64,000 nucleotides of DNA from Pseudomonadota bacterium (lineage in GTDB: Bacteria > Pseudomonadota > Gammaproteobacteria > Xanthomonadales > Wenzhouxiangellaceae): positions 1,674,001 through 1,738,000 of the forward strand of contig CP053448.1 of NCBI GenBank assembly GCA_013285445.1. The letters are read 5' to 3'. Made by a program: the position numbers and the translations under genes. The notes below the pieces were generated by a model. That model made no database searches. It was not told the origin of the DNA and saw only the letters and a list, made by a program, of their open reading frames with translations. Each line of letters begins with the position of its first letter. Positions within the stretch are counted from its first letter, which is position 1. Of this stretch, positions 7,536 to 17,042 are shown piece after piece.

Positions 7536-9581
7536 ATGGCCGATTACCAAACCGGAGACATTCGCAACCTGGCGCTGCTCGGGCACGCCGGCTCCGGCAA
7601 GACAACGCTGCTTGACATGCTGCTGGTCAAGGCCGGAGTGCTGGGTGAGCCCGGCTCGGTCGAACGGGGCAGTACGGTAGGCGATTTCGACCCCCAGGAA
7701 AAGGAATACCAGCATTCCCTGAATTCGGCCATTGCTTCGATCGATGTCGACGGCGTGCACATCAATGTCATTGACACGCCCGGTGATCCGGATTTCCGAG
7801 GTCAGGCCCTGGCGGCCATGAGCGCGGTTGAAACGGCTGCGATCGTGATCAACGCAAGCAACGGGATCGAGATGTCGACGCGCCGGCTGATGCGCCGGGC
7901 CCGCCAGCGCAAGCTCTGCCGGATCATTGTGATCAACCGGATGGATGCCGAGGGCGTCGATCTCGAGCAGCTGGTGCGCGATATTCGCGAGGAATTCGGC
8001 AGCGGCTGCCTGCCGGTCAATCTGCCCTGCGACAACTACGCCACGGTGCGCGATTGCTTTTTCAAAAGCGACGGCGAGACCGATATCTTTTCGGTGGCCG
8101 ATGCCCATACCGAGATTCTCGACCAGGTTGTGGAAGTAGACGAAACCTTGATGGCGCAATACCTCGAGGGCGCAGATATCGACTCAGACGCGCTCCACGA
8201 GGCGTTCGAGAAGGCTCTGCGTCAGGGGCACCTGGTGCCGATCTGCTTCACGTCTGCGGCAACGGGGGCTGGCTGTGGCGAACTGCTGCGGTTTTGCCGC
8301 CGCCTGCTTCCCAACCCGACCGAGGGCAATTCACCACCGTTTCGAAAGGGGCCGGACAACGAGCGGGTCGAGGTCAGCCCCGATGCCGATGATCACGTGC
8401 TGGCGCATGTGTTCAAGATTACCAACGATCCCTACGCCGGCAAGCTCAGCATTTTTCGCGTCTACCAGGGCAAGATAACCTCGGATACCCAGCTGCTGGT
8501 CGGCGACGGCCGCAAGGCGATCAAGGTATCGCATCTCTACCGCATTCACGGCAAGGACCACATCGAGGTCGATCGCGCCGTTCCGGGTGATATCTGCGCG
8601 CTGGCCAAGGTCGACGAAGTGCACTACGATGCGATCCTGCACGACTGCCACGAGGAAGACCACCACTACCTCAAACCGGTAGACTTTCCCCAGCCGATGT
8701 TCGGTCTTGCCGTCGAAGCGACCACGCGCGGAAACGAGCAGAAACTGGCCACTTCGCTGGCCAAGCTGGCCGAAGAAGACCCGTGTTTCCTGGTCGAACA
8801 CCATCAGGAACTCAACGAAACCGTGATTCGTGGTCTCGGCGAGATGCATCTGCGGGTCATGCTTGAACGCATGCAACAGCGCTACAACGTGACAGTCAAC
8901 ACACGGACGCCGAGCATTGCCTATCGCGAAACCATCACACGAGCGGCTGAAGGGCACTATCGTCACAAGAAGCAGACCGGCGGTGCCGGGCAGTTTGGTG
9001 AAGTCTATCTGCGCGTCAAGCCTTTGGCGCGTGGTGAAGGGTTCCGCTTCCGGTCCGAGGTGGTTGGTGGCGTCATTCCCACCAATCTGATCCCGGCGGT
9101 CGAAAAGGGCGTGCGCCAGCTGCTCGACGAAGGGGCCATTGCCGGTTACCCGCTGCAGGACATCGAGGCGGTGGTATATGACGGCAAGCATCACCCGGTC
9201 GATTCCAAGGAAGTCGCCTTCGTGATCGCCGGGCGCCGTGCCTTCCACGATGCCATTCTCAACGCCGGCCCGCAGATCCTTGAACCGATTGTCGACCTGG
9301 AAGTGACCGTGCCGGATTCGGCCATGGGTGATGTGACCGGTGCGCTCGCATCCAAGCGCGCGCGCATTCAGGGCACCGACAGCCTGAGGGGTGGATTCAC
9401 CAGTATCTCGGCGGCAGTGCCGTTATCGGTGCTGACCGACTTCCCGACCGAGCTCAAGAGCCTGACGGGTGGTGAAGGACGCTACACAATGGCTTTTTCG
9501 CATTACGAGGCGGTACCGGGCAGTATCCAGAAAGAACTGATCGAGGCCCACGAGTCCAGGCGCCAGGAGGGCGCTGACTAA
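7536..9581 (+). CDS. Elongation factor G-like translational GTPase (second-type EF-G)
   Basis: A 681-residue protein with the full EF-G domain order: GTPase domain (G1 GHAGSGKTT, G2 RGST, G3 DTPGDPDF, G4 NRMD), domain II, domain III/IV with GGAGQFGEVYLRV and domain V near the C-terminus (MGDVTGALASKRARIQGT). It lacks the typical ribosomal-cluster neighbours (rpsL, rpsG, tuf) and has NRMD where canonical FusA has NKxD, so it is best seen as the EF-G2-like paralogue found in many bacteria, whose role (ribosome recycling, stress, or an unknown task) is unsettled. GAGGG 6 nt before the ATG decides the start. It converges with coaE (6-bp gap). Confidence 0.85.
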   Translation: MADYQTGDIRNLALLGHAGSGKTTLLDMLLVKAGVLGEPGSVERGSTVGDFDPQEKEYQHSLNSAIASIDVDGVHINVIDTPGDPDFRGQALAAMSAVETAAIVINASNGIEMSTRRLMRRARQRKLCRIIVINRMDAEGVDLEQLVRDIREEFGSGCLPVNLPCDNYATVRDCFFKSDGETDIFSVADAHTEILDQVVEVDETLMAQYLEGADIDSDALHEAFEKALRQGHLVPICFTSAATGAGCGELLRFCRRLLPNPTEGNSPPFRKGPDNERVEVSPDADDHVLAHVFKITNDPYAGKLSIFRVYQGKITSDTQLLVGDGRKAIKVSHLYRIHGKDHIEVDRAVPGDICALAKVDEVHYDAILHDCHEEDHHYLKPVDFPQPMFGLAVEATTRGNEQKLATSLAKLAEEDPCFLVEHHQELNETVIRGLGEMHLRVMLERMQQRYNVTVNTRTPSIAYRETITRAAEGHYRHKKQTGGAGQFGEVYLRVKPLARGEGFRFRSEVVGGVIPTNLIPAVEKGVRQLLDEGAIAGYPLQDIEAVVYDGKHHPVDSKEVAFVIAGRRAFHDAILNAGPQILEPIVDLEVTVPDSAMGDVTGALASKRARIQGTDSLRGGFTSISAAVPLSVLTDFPTELKSLTGGEGRYTMAFSHYEAVPGSIQKELIEAHESRRQEGAD

Positions 9582-9587
9582 CCCGGT

Positions 9588-10232
9588 TTAGCGCGACTCT
9601 GCCCGCGCCAGCAGCTGCCGGTGCAGCTTGTCGACTGCGCTGTCAAGCTGGTCGAGTCCGGCCGAGTTGTCGATGACTTCGTCGGCTGCAGCCAGGCGCT
9701 GCTGGCGTGAAGCCTGTGCATCGATCATGGCCTGTGCAGTATCTGGATCAGCCCCGTCACGTGCCATCAGGCGCTCGAGCTGAATGGATTCGGGCACATC
9801 GACAACCACAATATGGTCGGCATCGATGAATCCCTCGCTTTCAACCAGCAGCGGCACGACAACGACAACATAGGCCGTGCCCCGCGCCGATTCGATTCGT
9901 CGTCGTGTTTGCCTGGCGATTAGCGGATGCAGGATATGCTCGAGCTGACGGCGGTGGTCTGCATTGGCAAACACGTTCTGGCGCATCAGACGCCGGTTCA
10001 GGCGACCTTGGCCGTCCAGGATCCTCGGGCCGAAGGTCGCGATCAGCTGCTTCAGCCCCGGGGTGCCTGGCTCGACCACCTCGCGGGAGATTTCATCGGT
10101 ATCGATGATGGGCACGCCAAGTCTGGCAAAACGGTCCGATACCGCTGTCTTGCCGCTGGCCACGCCGCCGGTCAGGGCAACAACCAGGGGCGGCCTACCG
10201 GGCTGGTCAGATGAAGTCGATCCGGAGCTCAT
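9588..10232 (-). CDS. coaE: Dephospho-CoA kinase
   Basis: CoaE phosphorylates dephospho-CoA at the 3'-hydroxyl in the last step of CoA synthesis. The P-loop GGVASGKT is near residue 25, followed by the CoaE motif DTDEISREVVEPGTPGL and the C-terminal VIDNSAGLDQL. Length is 214 residues from the ATG at 10232, slightly longer than the usual 200 because of a Ser/Gly-rich N-terminus; an in-frame ATG at 10262 would add ten more residues. Neither start has a clear ribosome site. In other gammaproteobacteria coaE sits with pilD/yacG; those genes are not here. Confidence 0.92.
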   Translation of the reverse strand: MSSGSTSSDQPGRPPLVVALTGGVASGKTAVSDRFARLGVPIIDTDEISREVVEPGTPGLKQLIATFGPRILDGQGRLNRRLMRQNVFANADHRRQLEHILHPLIARQTRRRIESARGTAYVVVVVPLLVESEGFIDADHIVVVDVPESIQLERLMARDGADPDTAQAMIDAQASRQQRLAAADEVIDNSAGLDQLDSAVDKLHRQLLARAESR

Positions 10233-10263
10233 ATCAATCGCGTCATGAAGACTCAGCCGCATG

Positions 10264-10313
10264 ATACCGGTATGACTTCACTGATGGAGTCGAATACGGT
10301 AGGGTTCCGGTAT
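10264..10313. promoter_or_regulatory. Repeated CCGGTAT element in the coaE/uvrY divergent region
   Basis: A perfect 10-bp palindrome ATACCGGTAT occupies 10264-10273, and its CCGGTAT half recurs at 10307-10313, 40 bp away, close to four helical turns. Both lie between the divergent coaE and uvrY-like genes, the second just upstream of the uvrY ribosome site. It could be an operator; it could also be chance in GC-rich DNA. Confidence 0.25.
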
Positions 10314-10345
10314 CGGGAGGATGATCAATACGGGAGGATATGAGG

Positions 10346-10990
10346 GTGACCAGCATTCTCATTGTCGAAGACCATGACCTGGTGCGCACCGGCCTGAAGA
10401 ACATTCTGGCCGGTGTCGACGGACTGCAGCTTTGCGGCGAGGCGGCCAGCGGCGAAGATGCGATCCGCATGGCCCGTGAGCTGCAGCCGGACATCATTCT
10501 GATGGATGTCGGGCTGCCGGGCATGTCCGGCCTTGAAACCATGGAGCGCATTCTCAAGGCGCAGCCGGAGATTCGCGTCATCGTGCTGACGGCGCATAGT
10601 CAGCCGCCGCTGCCGGCACGCCTGCTCGACTCGGGCGCTTGCGGCTATCTGACCAAGGCCTGCAACGCCAGCGAGCTGATCGAGGCGGTTCGCCGGGTTG
10701 CCAGCGGTGAGCGCTACATCGGCAGCGAAATATCGCAGCAGCTTGCCATTTCCCTGCTGCCGGGAACCCCGCAGTCACCGTTTCAGGAACTGACCAGCCG
10801 CGAGCTCGAAACGGCGCTGATGCTGATGCAGGGCATGAAGGCGCAGTCGATTGCCGAAAGGCTGAACGTCAGTCCCAAGACTGTGTCCACCTACAAGTAC
10901 CGGATCTACGACAAGGTCGGTGTACGCAACGAAGTGGAGCTGCTGCACCAGGGCCTGCGCTACGGCCTGGTGCAGTCCGGGCCGGCCTGA
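10346..10990 (+). CDS. uvrY: UvrY/GacA-type response regulator (LuxR family)
   Basis: A 214-residue two-component regulator: receiver domain with acidic pocket ED, phospho-acceptor Asp54 (LMDVGLPG), conserved Thr (VLTAHS) and Lys (YLTKA), then a LuxR-type helix-turn-helix (LTSRELETALM...KTVSTYKYRIYDKV). It matches the UvrY/GacA/SirA group, which activates CsrA-binding small RNAs. The GTG at 10346 is preferred because GGGAGG (10332-10337) lies 8 nt upstream and it places the Asp at canonical position 54; an ATG at 10340 is only 2 nt from that site. Unlike in Escherichia and Pseudomonas it is not next to uvrC, which is 13 kb away. No cognate kinase is in the window. Confidence 0.88.
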   Translation: MTSILIVEDHDLVRTGLKNILAGVDGLQLCGEAASGEDAIRMARELQPDIILMDVGLPGMSGLETMERILKAQPEIRVIVLTAHSQPPLPARLLDSGACGYLTKACNASELIEAVRRVASGERYIGSEISQQLAISLLPGTPQSPFQELTSRELETALMLMQGMKAQSIAERLNVSPKTVSTYKYRIYDKVGVRNEVELLHQGLRYGLVQSGPA

Positions 10991-10994
10991 GCGG

Positions 10995-13502
10995 TCAGTC
11001 GTCCTTCTCGATGCGATAGATGCCCCGGCCTTCAGGTACCGCTTCGGTGCGCTCGCGTCGGTCCGGACGGGCGGTCTCGTCCTCAGCAGTTGTGCCGGAT
11101 TCATCGGATTTGTGATTTCCGGACTTGCCGCGTTCCGAATCGGGAGTCCTTTCGCGCTCGGTGTCCGCTGTTGCAGGTGATGTCGCGCGTTCGGGCGATT
11201 TCGCCTTCGCCCCCGCGCGCTGGTCGCCGTTCTGGTCGCCGTCAGCGGCAGAACGACTATCGGTCTCGGCTTTGCCGTCACTGTGCTGTGGCTGCTCGCC
11301 TGTTGCATCCGAGGGTTGCGTCGCTGCCTTGTGCGACCGCGGCTTGGACGCTTCATCTGATTCGCCGCTGTGTCGCGTCCGGTCTGCGTCAGGCGCGGCC
11401 TGGCTGCTGTCGGACGGTGTCGCGGGTGCGGGTGGACGGTCCGGCTCCGACTGACTTGCCTGCTCGCGGTCGGGTTGCTGGCGGTCATTCTGCGTGGCGG
11501 AACCGGAACGCTCGCCGGACTGGCGGCTGCGCCGTTTCTTGCCGCCGCGCCGCCGCTTTTTCTTCTTCTTTTTCTTGGCTTCACCTTCCGGCGGCTTTCC
11601 GGTCGGGCTGCCGGCTTTCCGCGCCTGCTCCTTGCCGCTGTCCTGCGTCGGCTTCCGGCCGCCTCGCTTGCCGCGTCCCGGGCTGCGGTTGCCGGTCTCG
11701 GCATCGTTGCCATCGGTGCGCTTGCCGTTGCCGCCGCTCGCCTTTTCGGGCCGCTTGCCGCGGTGCTTTCGCTGTCGGGTTGGCGCCTTGTCAGGTGCTT
11801 CCGAAGAGCTGCCGGCGAACAGGCGCCGCAGTGTTCCGATCAGCGTGGACCACCAACCGACGTGAGACTGTCTGGCAGAGCGAGGCGCCAGCGCCTGACG
11901 CTGAACGGCGTCGACTGCAGCCGGTTCCGGCGCCGGGCCGGGGGCGGCCTGGGTCTGGGCCGGCAGCGATTCCAGCTCGTCGCCGGTTGCCAGCGCATAG
12001 CTGGGCTCCTCGACCGATTCGCTGCTGCGCAGGCGCTGGATCTCGAAGCGCGGCGTCTCGAGCCAGCGGTTGGCGACGACCATGATCGGTACCCGGTTGC
12101 GCTGCTCGATGTCGGCGGTTGCGGTTCGCTTCTCGTTGAGCAGGAAGTTGGCAACCGAAATCGGGGCCTGCACGATGACGCGCGAGGTCTGCTCCTTCAT
12201 GGCCTCTTCTTCGGCCAGGCGCAGAATCGAAAGCGCCAGGGATTCAATTGATCGAATCGCGCCGTAGCCATCACAGCGGGGGCAGGTCTTGTAGCTCGAT
12301 TCGCCAAGCGAGGGCCGCAGGCGCTGCCGGGACATTTCGAGCAGACCAAAGCGCGAGATGCGCCCGATCTGGACGCGTGCCTTGTCCATGCGCATCGCCT
12401 CGCGCAGACGGCTTTCGACCTCTCGCTGCGCCTCTTTGCTCATCATGTCGATGAAGTCGATCACGATCAGCCCGCCGAGATCGCGAATGCGCAGCTGGCG
12501 GGCGATTTCATCGGCTGCCTCCAGGTTGGTCTGGCGCGCCGTCTCCTCGATGTCTGCACCTTTGGTGGCCCGCGCCGAATTGATATCGATTGACAGCAGG
12601 GCCTCGGTGTGGTCGATCACCACAGCACCGCCTGAAGGCAGGCGCACTTCACGCGCGAACGCCGATTCGATCTGGCTTTCGATCTGAAAGCGCGAAAACA
12701 GCGGCGTCACATCGTTGTATGCCTTGAGCTTGCGCAGGTTGTGCGGCATCACCTGCTGCATGAATTCACGCGCGTCCTCGAATACGCTCTGGTCATCGAT
12801 CAGAATCTCGCCAATGTCGTCGCGCAGGTAATCGCGCAGCGCGCGAATGATCAGGTTGCTCTCCTGATAGATCAGAAACGGCGCCTTGCGCTGCGTTGCG
12901 GCCTTCTGAATGGCATCCCAAAGCTGCATCAGGTAATCGAGGTCCCACTGCAGCTCCTCGCGGTCGCGACCGACTCCGGCAGTGCGGATAATGGCGCCCA
13001 TGCCGGCCGGTATCTCAATGTCCTTGAGCGTGTCAAGCAGCTGTTTGCGCTCGTCGCGTGTGATCTGGCGGGATACGCCACCGGCGCGCGGGTTGTTCGG
13101 CATCAGCACAAGATAGCGACCGGCCAGGCTGATGAAAGTGGTCAGTGCCGCCCCCTTGGTGCCGCGCTCCTCCTTGTCGACCTGGACGATAATGTCCTGA
13201 CCGGCCTGGACGGCGTCCTTGATATCCAGGCGTTCGCCGGCGTCCAGGGCTTCGAGCGCCTTGGCGCTGAAGTACTCCCGGCTGATTTCCTTGAGCGACA
13301 GGAATCCGTGGCGTTCCGAACCAAACTCCACGAAACAGGCGTCAAGACTGGGCTCGACGCGTGTGATACGGCCTTTGTAGATGTTGGACTTCTTTTGCTC
13401 CTGGGCGGGAACCTCGATATCGAGATCAAGCAGGGTCTGGCCATCGGCGATGGCCACACGCAACTCTTCGGGCTGAGTTGCGTTGATCAGCATGCGTTTC
13501 AT
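10995..13502 (-). CDS. rne: Ribonuclease E
   Basis: An 835-residue endoribonuclease, the core of the RNA degradosome. It begins MKRMLINATQ, has an S1 RNA-binding domain (about 35-125), catalytic aspartates in LSIDINSA and VIDFIDMM (about 300 and 345) and the Zn-link CPRC (about 405). From about residue 510 the C-terminal half is low-complexity, rich in Arg/Lys/Gly then Asp/Ser/Glu, with a run of seven lysines, as expected for the disordered scaffold. The ATG at 13502 has GGAGG 9 nt upstream; the TTG at 13508 would add two residues. It converges on uvrY (4-bp gap) and diverges from rluC, the usual rne-rluC layout. Confidence 0.95.
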   Translation of the reverse strand: MKRMLINATQPEELRVAIADGQTLLDLDIEVPAQEQKKSNIYKGRITRVEPSLDACFVEFGSERHGFLSLKEISREYFSAKALEALDAGERLDIKDAVQAGQDIIVQVDKEERGTKGAALTTFISLAGRYLVLMPNNPRAGGVSRQITRDERKQLLDTLKDIEIPAGMGAIIRTAGVGRDREELQWDLDYLMQLWDAIQKAATQRKAPFLIYQESNLIIRALRDYLRDDIGEILIDDQSVFEDAREFMQQVMPHNLRKLKAYNDVTPLFSRFQIESQIESAFAREVRLPSGGAVVIDHTEALLSIDINSARATKGADIEETARQTNLEAADEIARQLRIRDLGGLIVIDFIDMMSKEAQREVESRLREAMRMDKARVQIGRISRFGLLEMSRQRLRPSLGESSYKTCPRCDGYGAIRSIESLALSILRLAEEEAMKEQTSRVIVQAPISVANFLLNEKRTATADIEQRNRVPIMVVANRWLETPRFEIQRLRSSESVEEPSYALATGDELESLPAQTQAAPGPAPEPAAVDAVQRQALAPRSARQSHVGWWSTLIGTLRRLFAGSSSEAPDKAPTRQRKHRGKRPEKASGGNGKRTDGNDAETGNRSPGRGKRGGRKPTQDSGKEQARKAGSPTGKPPEGEAKKKKKKKRRRGGKKRRSRQSGERSGSATQNDRQQPDREQASQSEPDRPPAPATPSDSSQAAPDADRTRHSGESDEASKPRSHKAATQPSDATGEQPQHSDGKAETDSRSAADGDQNGDQRAGAKAKSPERATSPATADTERERTPDSERGKSGNHKSDESGTTAEDETARPDRRERTEAVPEGRGIYRIEKDD

Positions 13503-14176
13503 TTGCAAATTCCTCCGGCGCCCCGGGCCGAACCGTATGGCTCGGAAACGGCGACCAGGTCACCGGTGCGCAGCGCGCCGTTTGGCGCGCTGCGCGACAC
13601 GACCGGCCCTGTGCTCCGTCGCAAGGACGGGCGGTGCCCGCGGTTGGCTGACTGCCGGCTGGATTACCGGCATCCTCAGCGCCAATCGCAGGGCAGCAGG
13701 CAGGTCAAGCGAACCTGGTACCCGATCCGAATCGATGATCTGGCAATCGACCCGGAAGCGCATTCTTGTCTAAGAAGCCATCGCGCATGGCATTGACGTA
13801 ATGCGCGCTGATGGCCGCTGAAATCATCTTGTCGAACCCTGCTTTCCGGGCAAGGTTGCGGCTAAGTTTTCGGGTTCGCGGTGGCGAACCGTTTCCGGGA
13901 TCCTGGCGACTGCCAGGAAACCTGGAGAAACCAAATCACTGGCTTGCCTGGCAGGGCAGGGCGCCATGCTCCAACCGAATGTGGCCGGCTCGCACTGCCG
14001 CAATACACCAATCTGTGGCAGAATTGCAGCGAGCAGTCCGTCGCAGTCTGATGACCAATCGCCGAGCATGGATCCATCAGAAACGGTGGCCTGCCCCTGA
14101 CCGCATCATTTTATCACCGAAACATGAACATGAATAGCCGCATGGCGCCGGCAGCCGATCGCATGGCAAATCGACG
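13503..14176 (-). promoter_or_regulatory. Long rne leader / rne-rluC intergenic region with strong hairpins
   Basis: A 674-bp gap holding no convincing gene. Three perfect stem-loops would lie in the rne leader: 13569-13594 (11-bp stem, 4-nt loop, almost all GC, about 70 nt before the rne ATG), 13873-13890 (7 bp, 4-nt loop) and 13901-13918 (7 bp, 4-nt loop). In Escherichia coli a 0.36-kb rne leader with hairpins mediates RNase E autoregulation, so a similar role is likely here by analogy. Small open frames on the plus strand (13811-14137) lack family features. No confident sigma-70 promoter was found. Confidence 0.5.
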
Positions 14177-15114
14177 ATGACCGCCGCCGGCGCTCGCGCT
14201 CGAGTCCGTTATGTTGCCGTGCCTGCCGATCGCGCGGGACAGAGGCTCGATAACTTTCTCAGTGGGCAGCTCAGCGGCGTGCCGCGCAGCCTGATCTACC
14301 GGTTGGTTCGAACCGGGCAGGTGCGGGTCAACGGCGCGCGCGCCCGGCCTATGAGAAAACTCGACGTTGGCGACGAGGTACGAATTCCACCGGTGCAGTC
14401 TGCCGACGAGCACTCACCCGATATTGTGCCGTCCCGTGTTGAGGCGATTCGCGCCTGCATCATCGCCCGGGAAGAGGCATTCCTGGTGCTGGACAAGCCT
14501 GCAGGTGTGGCGGTGCAGCGCGGCAGCGGTTTGTCCTGGAGTCTGATGGATGTGCTGGAGGAAATCGAGCCGGACTTGCGCCTTGTCCACCGGCTGGATC
14601 GGGGCACCAGCGGCCTGCTGGTCGTCGCCCGGGGCTATCGGGCGGCACGCGAGCTGCAGCGCGCTTTTTCGGGGCGGCGCGTGGAAAAGCGCTACCTGGC
14701 GCTGCGCTCGACGGCCCTGTCGCGCACGATCACGTGACGGTGGATCAGCCGCTGCGCAAGATGCGTGACCCGAGCGGTCAGCACCGCGTGATCGTGGCCG
14801 ACGACGGCCGTCCGGCGCTGACGCAGTTTCGGGTGCTGCAGCGGCTTGGCGGCTACAGCCTGGTCGAGGCCGTGCTCGAGACCGGCCGTACGCACCAGGT
14901 CCGTGTTCATGCCGCACATCTCGGTCAACCGATCGCCGGTGACGAGTTGTACAATCGCAGGCCTGCCCCGGAAGGACTGGATCGATTGTTTCTTCACGCG
15001 CACTACCTGAGGCTGCCGTGGCCGGAAGACTGCATTTTCCACGCGCCGCTGCCGCCTGATCTCAACCGGGTTGCCGACGGGCTGGCGACTGCCGGGCCGG
15101 CTGGCGAGGGCTGA
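14177..15114 (+). pseudogene. rluC: 23S rRNA pseudouridine synthase RluC, interrupted by a frameshift
   Basis: Two frames together make one RluC. Part 1 (14177-14737) has the S4 domain (about residues 20-75) and the catalytic Asp motif HRLDRGTSGLLVVAR, and runs to YLALRSTALSRTIT then stops. Part 2 (GTG 14734-15114) continues with the C-terminal half: GRPALTQFRVLQ, ETGRTHQVRVH and GDELYN. Translating part 2's frame upstream gives LDGPVAHDHV directly after YLAL, so one base appears to be missing near 14709-14714. RluC makes pseudouridines 955, 2504 and 2580. It may be a real null, a sequencing error or programmed shifting; total length (about 312 residues) is normal apart from the shift. Confidence 0.85.
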
Positions 15115-15118
15115 ACGC

Positions 15119-16363
15119 ATGTATCAGCCGCTCAGCCTGTTCGTGGGTCTGCGCTACCTGCGCGCCAAGCGCCGAAACCATTTCATCTCGTTCATTTCGC
15201 TGATTTCCATGGCCGGTATTGCGCTGGGCGTGACCACGCTGATCACCGTGCTCAGCGTCATGAACGGCTTCGAGCGTGAGCTTCGTGAACGCATTCTCGG
15301 CATGATTTCGCACGCCACGATCGAGGGCTACGAGCGGCGGCTGGAGGACTGGCAATCCATTCTCGACAGCGTGACCGCGCATCCAGCCGTGATTGGTGCC
15401 GCGCCCTTTGTCGAGCAGGAAACCCTGCTGCGCGGACGCGGCACCGCCGGAGCGCTGGTCCGCGGCATTGATCCGCGGCTGGAACCACAGGTCTCGGAAA
15501 TCGACCGGTTGCTGCGCGTTGGCAGCTTCGATGCGCTGGAGCCCGGCGAATGGCGCGTGCTGATTGGTGCTGGCCTGGCCGCTCGCCTCGGCGTCGGTCA
15601 GGGCGATTCGGTCATCATCTACGCGCCGGAGATCCGCGCCACGCCGGCCGGCGCAGTGCCACAGGTGCGGCGATTCACCGTCGCTGGCCTGTTCGAGGCG
15701 GGCGTGCACGAATACGATACGGCGCTGGCGGTGATTCACTACCAGGACGCCCAGCGCCTGTTTCGGCTCGATGAAGCGGTCAGCGGCATTCGCCTGATGT
15801 TCGACGACATGATGCGTGCCCGCGTCATTGCGCTCGAGCTGGGAGAGCGTCTGCCGGGCCTTTACCGGATTCGCGACTGGACCCAGCAGCACGCCAATTT
15901 CTTTCGTGCTGTGCAGACGGAAAAGACCGTGATGTTCATCATTTTGTCGCTGATCGTGGCAGTCGCCGCGTTCAACATCATTTCAACCCTGGTGATGGTC
16001 GTGACCGACAAACAGTCCGATATCGCCATCCTCAAGACCATGGGCATGACACCGCGACGAATCATGGCGATATTCATGGTGCAGGGCTCGCTGATCGGGG
16101 TGATCGGAACGGCGCTGGGCATTGTCGGCGGGGTGACCCTGGCGCTCAACGTCGAGTCGGTGGTCGCCGCACTCGAGCAGTTCCTGAGTATCGATTTTCT
16201 GTCGGCGGAGGTGTATTACATCAGCGATCTGCCCTCGGAGCTGCGCCTGGATGATGTGATCCGCTTCGGTGGGCTGGCGCTTGGTTTGTCTCTGCTGTCA
16301 ACCATTTATCCGGCCTGGCGGGCGGCGCGCACCGAACCGGTCGAGGCGTTGCGCCATGAGTGA
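15119..16363 (+). CDS. lolC: Lipoprotein-releasing ABC transporter permease LolC/LolE
   Basis: A 414-residue inner-membrane permease of the LolCDE system, which extracts outer-membrane lipoproteins. It starts with the family motif [20 protein letters not shown], followed by TM1 (about 25-50), a large periplasmic domain, and three C-terminal TM segments with FtsX-like ALKTMG context ([13 protein letters not shown]). GAGGG lies 8 nt before the ATG at 15119. It ends in an 8-bp overlap with lolD. Only one permease gene is present, so the transporter may be a homodimer (LolF-like) or the partner lies elsewhere. Confidence 0.92.
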   Translation: MYQPLSLFVGLRYLRAKRRNHFISFISLISMAGIALGVTTLITVLSVMNGFERELRERILGMISHATIEGYERRLEDWQSILDSVTAHPAVIGAAPFVEQETLLRGRGTAGALVRGIDPRLEPQVSEIDRLLRVGSFDALEPGEWRVLIGAGLAARLGVGQGDSVIIYAPEIRATPAGAVPQVRRFTVAGLFEAGVHEYDTALAVIHYQDAQRLFRLDEAVSGIRLMFDDMMRARVIALELGERLPGLYRIRDWTQQHANFFRAVQTEKTVMFIILSLIVAVAAFNIISTLVMVVTDKQSDIAILKTMGMTPRRIMAIFMVQGSLIGVIGTALGIVGGVTLALNVESVVAALEQFLSIDFLSAEVYYISDLPSELRLDDVIRFGGLALGLSLLSTIYPAWRAARTEPVEALRHE

Positions 16364-17039
16364 GGCGATCATATCCGCGCGTTCGCTCAGTCGCGTGTTC
16401 GTCCAGGGCCGCAGCGAGCTGCCGGTGCTGCGTAGTATCGACCTGGATATCCATCCCGGCGAGCAGGTCGCAATTCTCGGTGCCTCGGGCGTTGGCAAGA
16501 GCACCCTGCTGCATCTGCTCGGTGGCCTTGACCAACCCAGTTCGGGCAGCGTGTTCGTCGGCGGGGCCGACATGGCGCGCGCCGATGAGCGCCGGCGCGC
16601 CCGGATCCGGAATCGTCATCTGGGCTTCGTTTACCAGTTTCACCATTTGCTGCCGGAATTCAGCGCGCTGGAAAACGTCGCCATGCCGCTGTTGATCAAC
16701 CGCCAGTCGGCGGCGGAGTGTCGCCAGCAGGCGATGGCCCTGCTCGAACGCGTGGGCCTCGGGGAGCGGCTGCACCACAAGCCCGGCGAGCTGTCGGGCG
16801 GTGAGCGTCAGCGTGCCGCCGTGGCGCGCGCGCTGATCAACCGCCCGGACTGCATACTGGGTGACGAGCCAACCGGCAACCTGGACGAGCGCAATGCGGC
16901 CCAGGTCTATGACCTGATGCTGGAGCTCAACCGTGAGTTTCGCACCAGTCTGGTGCTGGTCACCCATGATCCTGGCCTGGCCGGGCGCATGGATCGGCGG
17001 CTGGAGCTGACGGGCGGACAGCTGCACCCGCTCGACTGA
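16356..17039 (+). CDS. lolD: Lipoprotein-releasing ABC transporter ATPase LolD
   Basis: A 227-residue ABC ATPase with Walker [11 protein letters not shown]-loop [21 protein letters not shown], signature [16 protein letters not shown] and Walker [14 protein letters not shown]. The [20 protein letters not shown] segment is typical of LolD. It energises lipoprotein release by LolC to LolA. The ATG at 16356 lies inside the end of lolC (8-bp overlap) and comEC follows 3 bp after the stop, the lolC-lolD-comEC order known from Pseudomonas and relatives. Confidence 0.94.
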   Translation: MSEAIISARSLSRVFVQGRSELPVLRSIDLDIHPGEQVAILGASGVGKSTLLHLLGGLDQPSSGSVFVGGADMARADERRRARIRNRHLGFVYQFHHLLPEFSALENVAMPLLINRQSAAECRQQAMALLERVGLGERLHHKPGELSGGERQRAAVARALINRPDCILGDEPTGNLDERNAAQVYDLMLELNREFRTSLVLVTHDPGLAGRMDRRLELTGGQLHPLD

Positions 17040-17042
17040 GGT

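Noticed and set aside
11370..12251. Plus-strand open frame opposite the RNase E C-terminal half
   Set aside because: It mirrors low-complexity codons of the rne tail; no start signal or domain.
13811..14137. Small plus-strand frame in the rne-rluC gap as a gene
   Set aside because: No ribosome site, no homology signal and it crosses the hairpins of the presumed rne leader.
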